This document shows, in pieces, positions 34,542-46,288 of a stretch of DNA of 64,000 nucleotides. Every line of letters starts with the position of its first letter. Positions within the stretch are counted from its first letter, which is position 1. Source of the DNA: Argopecten irradians (Eukaryota; Mollusca; Bivalvia; Pectinida; Pectinidae). Below the pieces are notes generated by a model. That model saw only the letters and a program-made list of their open reading frames with translations. It did no database searches and was not told where the DNA came from. A program made the position numbers and the translations under genes. The stretch is taken from the NCBI RefSeq assembly GCF_041381155.1, contig NC_091135.1:58688567-58752566 (forward strand). Direction: 5' to 3'.

Positions 34542-35400
34542 GACTGCTGGTCGGTCGAGTTGGAAAAATATTAGTACATACTTCTTTAAACATGTTCCCA
34601 GCACTGAGTTCCGTTGTGCTGGCCTTTTGAAAGACATGGGCGGCTTTTAAGAAGATCATGATACGCATTCCATGGCCCTTAATGATTGGTTCATATTTGT
34701 GTATCTATCAAAAGTTGTCATCTAGAGGCAAGTGATTTGTTTCTTTGTACACATTTCCCCTGTGGTAGTTCGATTATCTGATATGGAATATTGTCCTTTC
34801 TTGTCCATCACTTGTGCCGCAGAGAGCTATATATCTTTAGTAAGTAATTGTTTTGGAATCCATAGATCTAATCGTGTGCATGTCCAAATACAATGATAAT
34901 TGGTCAATAACAATCATTTTAAACAAACAATAACAAATACAGACAATTAGAAATACCGCGATATCTTTGATCACGTGTCTCCAGGGATACAATTCAAAAT
35001 TGTCTGAAACATTTTACTGGAAATTTTTATGTCTCCGCAGTTTATACATGTGTTTGTTTTCAGATCATCATCGCTCAATTCCCGCCGGGTTGTCTTGTGC
35101 TGTTTTAAGGTAAATTTCCCCATAGTTCAACATTCTTTCTATATATACACGTACTTGTTTAACAGTTGTTTAATTAAGTAAATCTATTGCTATGTAATGT
35201 ATTAAAGAGACAGATGAATCTATTATTTATACTAGGTTGTTAGCCGAATCTGCAATTTCTTTACTTTTTATGTACTTGTATATAACATTCATTCGAAGTA
35301 GATCAATTCCATCAATACAAATCACAAACAAAATATTCAGTGAGGCAATCCCTCATAATTTAATGTTTAATTATAATTTAATACTCAAGTATTAAACTAC
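34542..35400. other. 5' flank of the small minus-strand gene; little recognised
   Basis: No promoter element was identified with confidence. On the plus strand 35064-35109 is flanked by 'tgttttcag' and 'gtaaat' and is GC-rich compared with its surroundings, so it looks exon-like but has no recognisable product. Confidence 0.25.
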
Positions 35401-35406
35401 ATAATT

Positions 35407-36169
35407 TAAGCGTCTCTATGAAAAAAAACCCGTTTTGTCTCCTTTATTATGAAACTTCAACATTTATTATACCTCACCGATGAGGAACAGTCGCTGATTG
35501 GTCGAGAGACGTCAAGTGTGAGGGCGACAAAACATCGTGTATCCCGATGTGCGTCATGTTCAAAAATCATGTTTCTCACATGCGGATCCCCTCGTACGAC
35601 GGAACTCTCCGATGTATTCCGATAACAAACCAAATTGATGGCATACGACGCTTCCGTCTGCCTTTGACCGAGGAAATTAGTAATATACTTATGATAAAAG
35701 ATACAGATAGCACAATTACACTCGACATAATGTTTATATGATGTAATATGCTAAAGGAAGTTGATTTGGGCTGAAAGATACGGTAGGTCTAACTTATGAT
35801 TTAACATATAAATGTTACGTTAGCCCAACAGTGTTTGAGCAAACAACTTAAATTCTAGCCATTGCGTTAGACTTGTATTCTGGCGCGCAATTTTTTTTCG
35901 ATATAATAAACAATTTATTGCCCTGGCAGTCGGGAGACATGACTCTTAATTTACCCGCGGCAAGTCATATTTCCCTCGGGAAATATGACATGCCTTGGGT
36001 AAACAAAGCGTCATGTCTCCCTGCTGCCAGGGCAATAAATGTATAATATACACGATAGAAATCTGCAAGAAAAGGTTTATATCATTAGGCTCAATAATGA
36101 CATATATGAAGTTGAAGTTTCGTGATGAGGGAGACAAAACTAATTTTTTTTCATAGAGACGCTTAAACT
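35407..36169. mobile_element. Foldback element with ~55-bp inverted ends and a nested palindrome
   Basis: The left end 'taagcgtctctatgaaaaaa' with 'gttttgtctcc' and 'atgaaacttcaac' is matched in inverse by 'gttgaagtttcgtgatgagg' and 'tcatagagacgctta' at the right end. Inside, 'ttattgccctggcagtcggg' (from about 35918) and 'ctgccagggcaataaa' (to about 36040) form a second inverted repeat with arms of about 60 bp. No transposase. Confidence 0.75.
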
Positions 36170-36471
36170 ATGAAGGATTACATCGAGACCTTTAACTATA
36201 TAAATAACCGTGATTCTAAGTGACGACATAAAGCTTAACAGGGTAAGGCCTGCAAGAAGGGTGTTCAATATTGAAAAAAAAGGTTTTGGTTAACATATGT
36301 ACACGTCAATAGTTTTATAAAGACATCAATAAGTTTCATTATCGAACCTAACGATATTATCCCTTTATTGCATTATATAAAACTATGATGTACACATGTT
36401 GGCATTGACGAAAACCAAAACGATTTTTCAGACGTTATTATTATCACGTATATATAGAAGTTATACAATAA

Positions 36472-37662
36472 GTGGTTGTAGAATATTGAATATATTCCAC
36501 ACGAGTGAGTAAATTTTTAAAAACAACTTTTGTGACGTTTACTGGGTCCGCCCAGTCACAATTAACTGATGATCTATAGTGTCTATATTATGTACTGTTC
36601 CTATCAAATTACTCAGTGCAAATATATACAAATAATACACAGCTGACCTAGCTGTGATTCTATATATCCCTAAATATTATGATTAACAATATCAATCCTA
36701 CTGATCACTCAGTGCCTCTGAGTGATCATGATAACTTAACTTCAAAATATACCAACAGCATAAATCATACAGATCAGAATAATTATTAAATGATTAGCAA
36801 CAAATACTGAGTGATCTATAAGCCTATGCGAGTAGTCTCCCCTACCTCGGGTGATTCGATAATCCCTACTCGCACATATATAACAAGACTACGATAAAAT
36901 CAATGTAATATTATCTATTAAGAACCTTTCCCTAAGGCCTAACACAACCGAGCTACCGAGTACTCAAAATCACTGTGTACTCACAGTACTCACTGCTACT
37001 GAGCACTCACGTTTACCGAGTACTCTCAGAGCAATCACTCCAGCAATGATTCACACACAATCATTACATATTACCGAGTACTCACAGAGTAATCACTAGT
37101 ACTCTCAATGATTCACGTAAACGCAATCATTCAACGAGCAATCCCAAGGCTCAGTTTACAACTTACTCTCCAGAGTATTTAACGCGGAGGAGGAAAGCCT
37201 TATTCAGGCACGTCAATCTCCGATCTCAACTCTACCGTAAGTTATTATCAACTGACGTATATAGGCAAGCCTTGTTCAGGCACATCTATATTTACCTTGT
37301 ACTAACTAGAAGGTGTTCTCGCTTCAACAGCTCGTTCAACAATCAGAAAAACTCTCTGATTGATTGATGGGGCTTAACGTCCTTGTTCCGGTTATAACCG
37401 AGCCTAGGAAAAACTCTCGTTGAAACCGCGGCTTTATATACTGCCGGGCAACGACATTAGCGCCCTCTATTTACAACAATCCTATGCCATAGAACGCTTA
37501 ACTTACATATAGCTTAACATTACAAGCGTCTACTTGACGGAGAGACTAATAGACAAAATAGAGCGGACAGCGATTCCGGATAGCATGGTAATACAACCGT
37601 ATTTCATCACACTTTTAAAAACAACTTACGAGTGCGGAATAAATTCAATATTCAACAACCAC
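36472..37662. mobile_element. ~1.2-kb element with ~45-bp imperfect inverted ends
   Basis: The left end 'gtggttgtagaatattgaat' corresponds to the inverse of the right end 'attcaatattcaacaaccac'. The interior is rich in 'gtactc'/'gagtac' and 'tcactgagt' words and has no transposase frame. It looks like a nonautonomous DNA element, not an LTR, since the ends are inverted. Confidence 0.65.
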
Positions 37663-38844
37663 GAGTCGTGTGACCTGTTTCTACCACAATGATATTCGCG
37701 CTTTTAGCCGATAGAAATACGGTGAGGATACGGTGAGCAGTATTTGCTGAAATATGCAACTAGGGTGTAGTAATATTTTCCTCAGTAAAAAGAATATTAA
37801 TAAGCTTAAGGGCGCACACGAAGGGCCCGAAGTGCGAAGCACATTTAAGGTAACACATACATGAAAATATCTTCCAAATTCAATCCTACACACTGACAGC
37901 TTCAGTTTGCGGCCGCCATTATTTACCCACTGTAAAATATCCCATCAGCGTGATTGCGATGCTTTGAAGTCAGCTAATTATATAATAGATCGGTTCAAAC
38001 GCTTTCATGATCCGACGAACGTTATCTTCATCCGACAGAAGCTCAGTGCTATTGCTTTTTATTTGCAAGCGTTCAAGTGACTTGGAAGAAACACATTCTT
38101 TCGCCTGACTAACGACACTTACTCCCCAACATAAAAATAAACTTGACGTTTCGACCTAACACACAAAATTGTGAATAGTAAACTACAGTATGCTAATTTT
38201 AATGAATATATTTGTATTTTTAAAATAATAAAATGTCAAATTTAATAGTATTCGAATCAAACGAAATGTTGAATGTTAAATGTTCAAAAAGCATGAGGCG
38301 AAACTTCTGGGGCGAATTGAAAGTCCAAAACAGCAAAAAAATATTTCAGACTTCCATCAAAATTGTCCAAAAAATATAATACTGTGTGTTAATTTCAATG
38401 AAATTTGTATTAACTAAAGAAATGAATCGATTAATAAAATTCGAATCAAACTTAGTTTTGAATGTAGAATACTAATTAACTATGGGGCGAAACGTCTGCG
38501 ACATGTCGACTCACGGTCAATTTTGTTGCGAAACGTCTGACATACATGTCGTCTGCTACACCAGTCATGTGCTATTCAGCTTGTAATCAATATTTTGAGT
38601 AGACTAGTAATGTTTTCTACACACAAGTGTCAAGTTTATCTTCAAAACGTTCATCATTGCCCACTGGAAACTTTAGTAACCATAATCTGATTAGTTTCCC
38701 CATTTTTTTTAAATATCTATTTGGCTCATTCTAGTACAGTTGATCTTAACAGTTACCCATCTGATCTTACAGATTTTTTCCACTCTTAGTGAACCATTGG
38801 TCAAGAATCCTTCGCTGAAGCCAAATCAAATTTATCCACCCTGC
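37663..38844. other. Intergenic DNA; no feature recognised
   Basis: Two related segments containing 'ggcgaaac(t/g)tctg' (near 38290 and 38485) hint at an old duplication. No gene recognised. Confidence 0.3.
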
Positions 38845-39330
38845 AGGTAGGGCGTAAGAATTGTACCTACTGCCCCTTGCATGATCGTAAAAGGCGACTG
38901 AATTTAGGATCTTATCTTTTCTTTCTTCCTAACTTACTTTTTACTTCCTAACGTCTCCCTTCACACCATCTCACTTTTGGCCTTTGGTGAGCGCTCGACG
39001 CAGTGAGAAAGCGTAGGGTTCTGCCCCCTGGCCGAGACACACCAAAGTCTATAAAAGTGGTAGTTTCTGCTCCTGATTAGCATTCAGCATAACGGGAGTG
39101 AGACGACTGGTTCGCCCATTGTCAGTATAATGTGGCCGGGTGGGGTGTGTTGCTTGGTGTCTTTGGCGGCACACTTCAGTGATATAGCACTAGAAAAAGG
39201 GCAACAGTTCCACTGCACAAGAAGACACAACATGAATATACCATAGTCTCTCAAAACATGCACCTCGCACACATACACACAACACACGGCATACATAGGA
39301 GGCCGTACTTTCATGACCCTTAATCAAACA
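38845..39330 (+). mobile_element. SINE-like dispersed repeat copy B
   Basis: It matches copy A (19800-20250) in order over 'aaaggcgactgaatttagg', 'cacttttggcctttggt', 'tctataaaagtggtagtttc' and 'gtgagacgactggttcgccc'. It ends 'catgaccctta'. Confidence 0.6.
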
Positions 39331-39344
39331 AATGATCCACCCAT

Positions 39345-39760
39345 GCAGGAGAAAATGAACGTCGATCATGATCACCACCTCATCGCGTAGTTGATAATAT
39401 TTATTCCAAAGAAGATGATCTGACGAATCACAAACCATGTCAATCAACTTATCGTGTAGTTGATGTACCAGATGATGGGAATTATTTCTTTTCGTGTCAG
39501 TTATTAATGCATGGGAATTTCAATCACTCAAATGACCTAGGCTCTTGATTTGTGAACATATATACAACAACTGGGATTTCTTTAAGGATTATGTTTCTCT
39601 TCGCCATGACAGACACACACAAGAAACATACCGGACTGCAACAAGTGTTGGTGGGTAACTAACGATACCAGTAAATAGTTTAATGTATGAAGATATACTG
39701 TACAATCAGCACTTGAATGGTTAAAAATGCATAATCCACCCAAGCACCTTGGTAAAGAAA
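39345..39760 (+). pseudogene. Degenerate OTU-domain protease remnant
   Basis: The frame 'YRVVDVPDDGNYFFSCQLL' (from about 39448) resembles the start of an OTU cysteine protease domain, in which the motif is normally D-G-N-C-x-F. Here the catalytic Cys position reads Tyr. After a stop at about 39550 a further OTU-like stretch follows ('CEHIYNNWDFFKDYVSL' ... 'TATSVGG'), and more stops come after. OTU domains are often carried by mobile elements in bivalves, so a transposon origin is likely. It lies directly after SINE-like copy B. Confidence 0.5.
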
Positions 39761-40790
39761 TATAGATTGTGTCATAGGGTTGATACACCTCTTACAAGGG
39801 CTTGATCTCCGGATATTCAACGTTTAAAAGGCTGTGTGAATCAAAATTATGAAAATGGTTTTCTCATGAAGCTTTCCAGGCCTTGTTAATGAAAATTGAA
39901 TCCCATTCTATAGACAGCGTCATTGAAGAGTAAACATGTGTCAAAGTTTTTTAGATATGTACTGTATATACACCTATTTTCAACGAATATCATCTTGCAC
40001 GTTTTGAAATTTATTGTTAATTTCAAGAAAAAAACTTTCTGTCAAGTTTATCCGTCGTCAGGTTGGGGACTTCATACTATGACAATATTCACTTGTGTCT
40101 TATTGTATAAATTCTATCAATTTGTATATTTGGTTATTATTCATAGGTCAAATTTTAATAAAGAATCTATTGGTATTAAATTTTTGAAATTGGAAATATC
40201 TTTAAGATGAAATGTTACTCATTTAACGTCTGATTGAGTTTAAATTTTCATAGTTGCTTCAATAATATAAACCTCAATGTTGGACTATATAAAAGCGTGC
40301 GCACGGCACGGTACCGTTTCCTCCCGCCAAATAATCATCAGGCCATTGTAATCAAGTTTAAGTCCATATCAGACGCGTTTAATATACTAAACCCATCAGT
40401 GAAATCCTGTCCATCACCTGTAGTTCGGTCAAAGTTCATCGTGTCAGCCAATCATGAAGAATGCGTACAGAGTTTATAACACGTATGGTATAAACAAATT
40501 GTTAATCAACAGTTGCACTGTTTATTTGATACCCTGAGTGTTAAAAAACACCGCCTTTTGTGGTAGGAATTAAAATAACGTATGTTTGTCACTGTTTAGG
40601 AAGATTTAATCATAACAAACAAAGAGCCATGTTTTATATTTAAACGTTTTATTAAAAGTGACTTGTATGATTAACAATACTATTAAATTACATTTTTCTC
40701 ATTATTCGATTTGTCAGTTTAGGTAAGACAATTAAGATAATGAAGGGCCTTTTAATAATGTTATAATTAATTTTCTCTTGGTTACTGGCT
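39761..40790. other. Intergenic DNA; possible TATA-like site only
   Basis: 'tatataaaagcg' at about 40285 precedes a GC-richer stretch with a plus-strand frame to 40479. The encoded peptide matches nothing I know, so I do not call a gene. Confidence 0.2.
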
Positions 40791-40997
40791 TTCTGATTGG
40801 CCTATTCATTTTTTTCATTCCACGATGGAAAAAAAAACCGAGAATGGCGCGGAAATCCCGACGTTATCGTCACGTCACAATAGAAACATTGACGTTACGT
40901 ATTGATTTGGAAAAAATAATCCCTTGGAAAACATCAATGGATTCGTACGTGTAAACGTATTTCATTTTATAAAGTAGCCTGGAAAATTAATAATAAG

Positions 40998-41103
40998 CAT
41001 TGAAGTAACTATTTTTTAATTTCATCGGGGTATGAAATAAATTTTGTTTGCAAACTTTTGTGAGAATCCGCTAAGCGGATTCACACAATAGTTACCTCAA
41101 TGC
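40998..41103. mobile_element. Foldback element with 'ccgctaagcgg' apex
   Basis: The ends 'gcattgaagtaacta' and 'tagttacctcaatgc' are inverted repeats. 'gaatccgctaagcggattc' forms an inner palindrome. The style is like the foldback at 8541-8693, whose apex is 'aaccgcttaacggtt'. Confidence 0.6.
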
Positions 41104-42276
41104 CTAAATGAAGATATAACAAAGAAGTACGAGTGCAATCTAAATAAATCGTTCTTGATTTCAGATGTTAAAAATAACATGTTTCTATAAAAAATATTAA
41201 CGGTCATTAAGATGATTTTACATCATGTATACCAAACTCCAGAGAGATCTTGGTGCCTATCTTTGAAGGACCTATATATGTTCAATGAAAGGTAGATTCC
41301 TTCTGTAAGTCAGAAACTTCACTTTTGACGTGAGGTTGCCAAGAGTAGTGAAATTGCATCATATGCTATCTATTTAAATTACATTTCACCCGTGGACAAA
41401 TATCCGTCTGTTTATCCTTCCTCAAACAGCGCTAACATTTTGGATTTCGGCTATTAAAGGTTGTTACTATAATAGTTCCTAATGGAAATATAACCATTCT
41501 CCCAACATAAAAGTATGAATCACTAGACAATAGAATCTAAATCGCAATTAATCTACAAAATAGATAAACTGCATGAGTGGACATTTTTGATTGTGCAGTA
41601 TTTTGATACAATTAGGTGTTTAAAAATGTCCTTTACACAGAGAAATCACCTTCTTAGAAAGTGTAAGATTCAAATAAATGTAACACCATCAATAGTAAGA
41701 ACGTTATACCAAGACGGTGATTAACACATGTTGTTATAATCACTGAGGACCTTCTCGTTTTGGTATTTGCATATTGCAGAGTTATATGCCCTTGCAAAAA
41801 AGTATTGATTGTGACGTCATGTGTTTGCGAATGTGACGTCATAAACGACGTAAATATATAAAAATAATGTATGCAAGGGAGGTAAGTATGCAGGAAGAAT
41901 ATGATCATCATAAATATTTAACCGTCAGTATCAGATGACCATTACACAATGATATGAACTGTGTTAAATAAAACAACAGATTACCACATATAGCCGAGAA
42001 ACAAATATACAATTGTGAATACACAGGTAATTATTATTCTCTTCCATCTCTGTCTTGTCATACATCATTATTATTTTTTTTATTTTTTTTTCAATTCTGG
42101 GTTTGGGGAGGGGTGGTGGGTTATCATATGATAAATGATATATATGTCTGTCACAATACATACCTATCACCATACAACTCACCCAAAGATACACTCGACA
42201 TTTAACCATAGGCAGTGGAAGATGCCAAATAGCAGGTGAGATTAATGAAATCTGTTTCCTGTAACCTGTTACCTGT
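41104..42276. other. Intergenic DNA; no feature recognised
   Basis: No gene recognised. A C/T-poor poly-T stretch at about 42065-42090 is the only low-complexity sequence. Confidence 0.35.
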
Positions 42277-42388
42277 AAGTGATCGAGATCGGGTTATCTC
42301 AGTCGAGGACTAAGATTTTGTAGCATAGCCGAGGTTGGGATGTTGCAAAACCTTAGCCCGATAATGAGATACCCGATCTCGATCACTT
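42277..42388. repeat. Foldback, 25-bp arms containing 'gatcgagatcggg'
   Basis: 'aagtgatcgagatcgggtta' with 'tctca' on the left matches 'tgagatacccgatctcgatc' with 'actt' on the right in inverse. An inner pair, 'aggactaagattttg' and 'caaaaccttagccc', is also complementary. Confidence 0.7.
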
Positions 42389-43129
42389 CAAGTTAAAAAA
42401 AATTCTCGCGCCTCAACGATATAATAAAACTTATCTATATACGCGTTCCGAGTGTAAAATTATCCCGTCTTATGCCTCCTGGTTCAAAACCGATGAACCA
42501 TTTCACCTGCGCTTCGAATTCAGTAATTCCGCGTAAGGTATAGTGCGATTATATCAAAGAAAAAAAAGATGATCAATCTGTGCATACTATTTCAATAATT
42601 AAAAAACAATAACCAAACAACGCATGGTAAAAGACTGAATGTACAGATTTCTAATAAAATCGATTATCTGAAGCGTGTGACGTCACCGATTCGATAGTAT
42701 GACGTCACATGTGCGGACTGTTTCGTTTAATGGAATAAAATTCCATCAAAAATCGTGTAAAGGTATCAGACAGATCAGACGAGATAGAAAAATCATGTGA
42801 GATTTCCCTGTTCGAGGTGCGAGAATAATAAATATTTGCAGTGCCTCGCTCCAGTTCATTTGTTTGGTCAAATCTCAAATATGTTGTTGTGGATATAAAG
42901 AATTTTAACTTCAGAAAAATAATCACATTTAAGATTTAGGACAAACACAACTCAAATAAAATGGCAAACATAGCATTTGTGCATAAATCATTCACCAGAA
43001 ACACCATGGTCTTGTACAGCACGCATATCACAATCGTCAAACAGCATGTCTCCATGTGACTATCATCGAGTATTGTGTCAACAATATTCCCAATTTAAGT
43101 TTTATCACAATCCGTGCTATTGGAATGGT
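42389..43129. other. Intergenic DNA before the minisatellite block; no feature recognised
   Basis: Unique sequence without recognisable genes. It marks the 3' (minus-strand) edge of the repeat block that follows the FAMeT gene. Confidence 0.35.
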
Positions 43130-43744
43130 AAGGTCGATACCCAACTTTTTTGTTTCCATTTGTGTACTGAACTGAAGAGTCAATGACTAGTACCCAACTT
43201 TTCTATCCATTTGTATACTGAACTGAAGAGTCAATGACCAGTACCCAACTTTTCTATCAATTTGTGAACTGAACTGAAAAGTCAATGACCAGTACCCAAC
43301 TTTTCTATCCATCTGTGTACTGAACTGAAGAGTCAATGACCAGTACCCAACTTTTCTATCAATTTGTGAACTGAACTGAAGAGTCAATGACCAGTACCCA
43401 ACTTTTCTATCCATTTGTGTACTGAACTGAAGAGTCAATGACCAGTACCCAACTTTTCTATCCATTTGTGAACTGAACTGAAGAGTCAATGACCAGTACC
43501 CAACTTTTCTATCCATTGGTGTACTGAACTGAAGAGTCAATGACCAGTACCCAACTTTTCTATCCATTGGTGTACTGAACTGAAGAGTCAATGACCAGTA
43601 CCCAACTTTTCTATCCATTGGTGTACTGAACTGAAGAGTCAATGACCAGTACCCAACTTTTCTATCCATTTGTGAACTGAACTGAAGAGTCAATGACCGG
43701 TACACAACCTTTATATCAATTTGTGTACTGATTTGAAGAGTCAT
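43130..43744 (-). repeat. 51-bp minisatellite array A, about 11-12 units
   Basis: On the minus strand each unit is 17 codons reading near 'LTLQFSTQMDRKVGYWS'. The frame is open for 185 codons (43187-43744). Unlike arrays B and C it does not run into an exon copy; it ends in unique sequence. Confidence 0.95.
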
Positions 43745-44405
43745 GTATGTGTGGTTCGGTCGGTACCCTACCTTTCTGTCTATTTGTATACTGATTTGAA
43801 AAGTAAATATATGTGTGGTTCAGCCGGTACCCTACCTTTCTGTCTATTTGTAAACTGATTTGAAGAGTAAATATATGTATGGGTCAGCCGGTACCCTAAC
43901 TTTCTGTCTATTTGTATAATGATTTGAAGAGTCAATGTATGTGTTGTTCAGGCGGTACCCTAACTTTCTGTCTATTTGTATACTGATTTGAAGAGTAAAT
44001 ATATGTGTTGTTCAGCCGGTACCCTACCTTTCTGTCTATTTGTAAACTGATTTGAAGAGTCAATGTATGTGTTGTTCAGCCGGTACCCTACCTTTCTGTA
44101 TATTTGTATACTGATTTGAAGAGTAAATATATGTGCTGTTAAGCCGGTACCCTAGCTTTCTGTCTATTTGTATACTGATTTGAAGAGTCAACCATGTGTG
44201 GTTCGGTGGGTACCCTAACTTTCTGTCTATTTGTTTACCGATTTGAAGAGTCAATGTATGTGTTTTTCGGTCGGTACCCTTGTATACTGATTTGAAGAGT
44301 CATATATGCGTGGTTCAGCCGGTAACCTACCTTTATGTCTATTTGTATACTGATTTGAAGAGTCAATGTATGTGTGGTTTGACCGGTACCCTACCTCTCT
44401 ATTCA
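43745..44405. repeat. 64-bp minisatellite array A
   Basis: Units carry 'gccggtaccctacctttctg' and 'tctatttgtatactgatttg'. Period 64, for example 43802, 43866 and 43930 for 'agt(a/c)aat'. The core resembles the 51-bp unit but the length is not a multiple of three, so no frame is kept. Confidence 0.95.
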
Positions 44406-44409
44406 TTTG

Positions 44410-44731
44410 TCAAGGTATGTGTGCTTTGCTTTGCCTTTGAAATAGATACCTGCATAATATTACAAAGTCCGGAACAAAGACTATGAGTACAAATGCTACC
44501 AGGAAAGCTACCCCTACCATACCAATCGCCTGTGCGGACGGCCTGTCATCGTTAGCACTGGTTTTCTTCCTAATGGTGGATGAGAGAATTTGTTTGTCCA
44601 CAGTCAACTCCTTCTTCACGGCTTCTATTACACAGCTGACGTCATTTAAGGCACAGTCGAACGATGTGGTATTGAGCTTGATACAGACACACGGACAAAC
44701 CCCGCTTGCCATTGTGGAAGTGTATGTTGTT
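44410..44731 (-). pseudogene. Truncated copy A of the FAMeT-gene terminal exon
   Basis: Nearly identical to the 3' part of the exon at 48027-48532: the 'CPCVCIKLN' cysteine cluster, '[13 protein letters not shown]', the membrane span and the stop. The Thr-rich 5' part and the splice acceptor are gone. The copy is joined at 'gttgttgtca' to 51-bp array B, and the joined frame stays open for 295 codons (44410-45297). It could be a dead copy or part of an alternative last exon. Confidence 0.8.
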
Positions 44732-45297
44732 GTCAATGACCAGTACCCAACTTTTCTATCCATTTGTGTACTGAACTGAAGAGTCAATGACCAGTACCCA
44801 ACTTTTCTATCCATTTGTGAACTGAACTGAAGAGTCAATGACCAGTACCCAACTTTTCTATCCATTGGTGTACTGAACTGAAGAGTCAATGACCAGTACC
44901 CAACTTTTCTATCCATTGGTGTACTGAACTGAAGAGTCAATGACCAGTACCCAACTTTTCTATCCATTGGTGTACTGAACTGAAGAGTCAATGACCAGTA
45001 CCCAACTTTTCTATCCATTGGTGTACTGAACTGAAGAGTCAATGACCAGTACCCAACTTTTCTATCCATTGGTGTACTGAACTGAAGAGTCAATGACCAG
45101 TACCCAACTTTTCTATCCATTTGTGTACTGAAGTGAAGAGTCAATGACCAGTACCCAACTTTTCTATCCATTTGTGTACTGAACTGAAGAGTCAATGACC
45201 AGTACCCAATTTTTCTATCCATTTGTGAACTGAACTGAAGAGTCAATGACCGGTACACAACCTTTATATCAATTTGTGTACTGATTTGAAGAGTCAT
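44732..45297 (-). repeat. 51-bp minisatellite array B, 11 units, in frame with exon copy A
   Basis: Eleven 17-codon units precede the exon copy without a stop. The unit variants differ mainly at '(S/T)(Q/P)' positions. Confidence 0.95.
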
Positions 45298-45960
45298 GTA
45301 TGTGTGGTTCGGTCGGTACCCTACCTTTCTGTCTATTTGTATACTGATTTGAAAAGTAAATATATGTGTGGTTCAGCCGGTACCCTACCTTTCTGTCTAT
45401 TTGTAAACTGATTTGAAGAGTAAATATATGTGTGGGTCAGCCGGTACCCTAACTTTCTGTCTATTTGTATAATGATTTGAAGAGTCAATGTATGTGTTGT
45501 TCAGGCGGTACCCTAACTTTCTGTCTATTTGTATACTGATTTGAAGAGTAAATATATGTGTTGTTCAGCCGGTACCCTACCTTTCTGTCTATTTGTAAAC
45601 TGATTTGAAGAGTCAATGTATGTGTTGTTCAGCCGGTACCCTACCTTTCTGTATATTTGTATACTGATTTGAAGAGTAAATATATGTGCTGTTAAGCCGG
45701 TACCCTAGCTTTCTGTCTATTTGTATACTGATTTGAAGAGTCAACCATGTGTGGTTCGGTGGGTACCCTAACTTTCTGTCTATTTGTTTACCGATTTGAA
45801 GAGTCAATGTATGTGTTTTTCGGTCGGTACCCTTGTATACTGATTTGAAGAGTCATATATGCGTGGTTCAGCCGGTAACCTACCAATTATGTCTATTTGT
45901 ATACTGATTTGAAGAGTCAATGTATGTGTGGTTTGACCGGTACCCTACCTCTCTATTCAT
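45298..45960. repeat. 64-bp minisatellite array B
   Basis: Almost identical to array A (43745-44405) over its whole length, including its unit order and irregular units such as 'gtgggtacc' and 'tttttcggtcggtaccc'. This shows block duplication, not independent expansion. Confidence 0.95.
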
Positions 45961-45963
45961 TTG

Positions 45964-46288
45964 TCAAGGTATGTGTGCTTTGCTTTGCCTTTGAAATAGA
46001 TACCTGCATAATATTACAAAGTCCGGAACAAAGACTATGAGTACAAATGCTACCAGGAAAGCTACCCCTACCATACCAATCGCCTGTGCGGACGGCCTGT
46101 CATCGTTAGCACTGGTTTTCTTCCTAATGGTGGATGAGAGAATTTGTTTGTCCACAGTCAACTCCTTCTTCACGGCTTCTATTACACAGCTGACGTCATT
46201 TAAGGCACAGTCGAACGATGTGGTATTGAGCTTGATACAGACACACGGACAAACCCCGCTTCCCATTGTGGAAGTGTATGTTGTTGTC
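45964..46288 (-). pseudogene. Truncated copy B of the FAMeT-gene terminal exon
   Basis: As copy A, with one or two base differences (for example 'cttcccatt' for 'cttgccatt'). It joins 51-bp array C in frame at the same breakpoint and gives an open frame of 465 codons (45964-47361): 21 repeat units plus a 108-residue C-terminal part. Confidence 0.8.

Noticed and set aside
36472..37662. Solo LTR
   Set aside because: The two ends are inverted relative to each other, not a single LTR with TG...CA ends and a target duplication.
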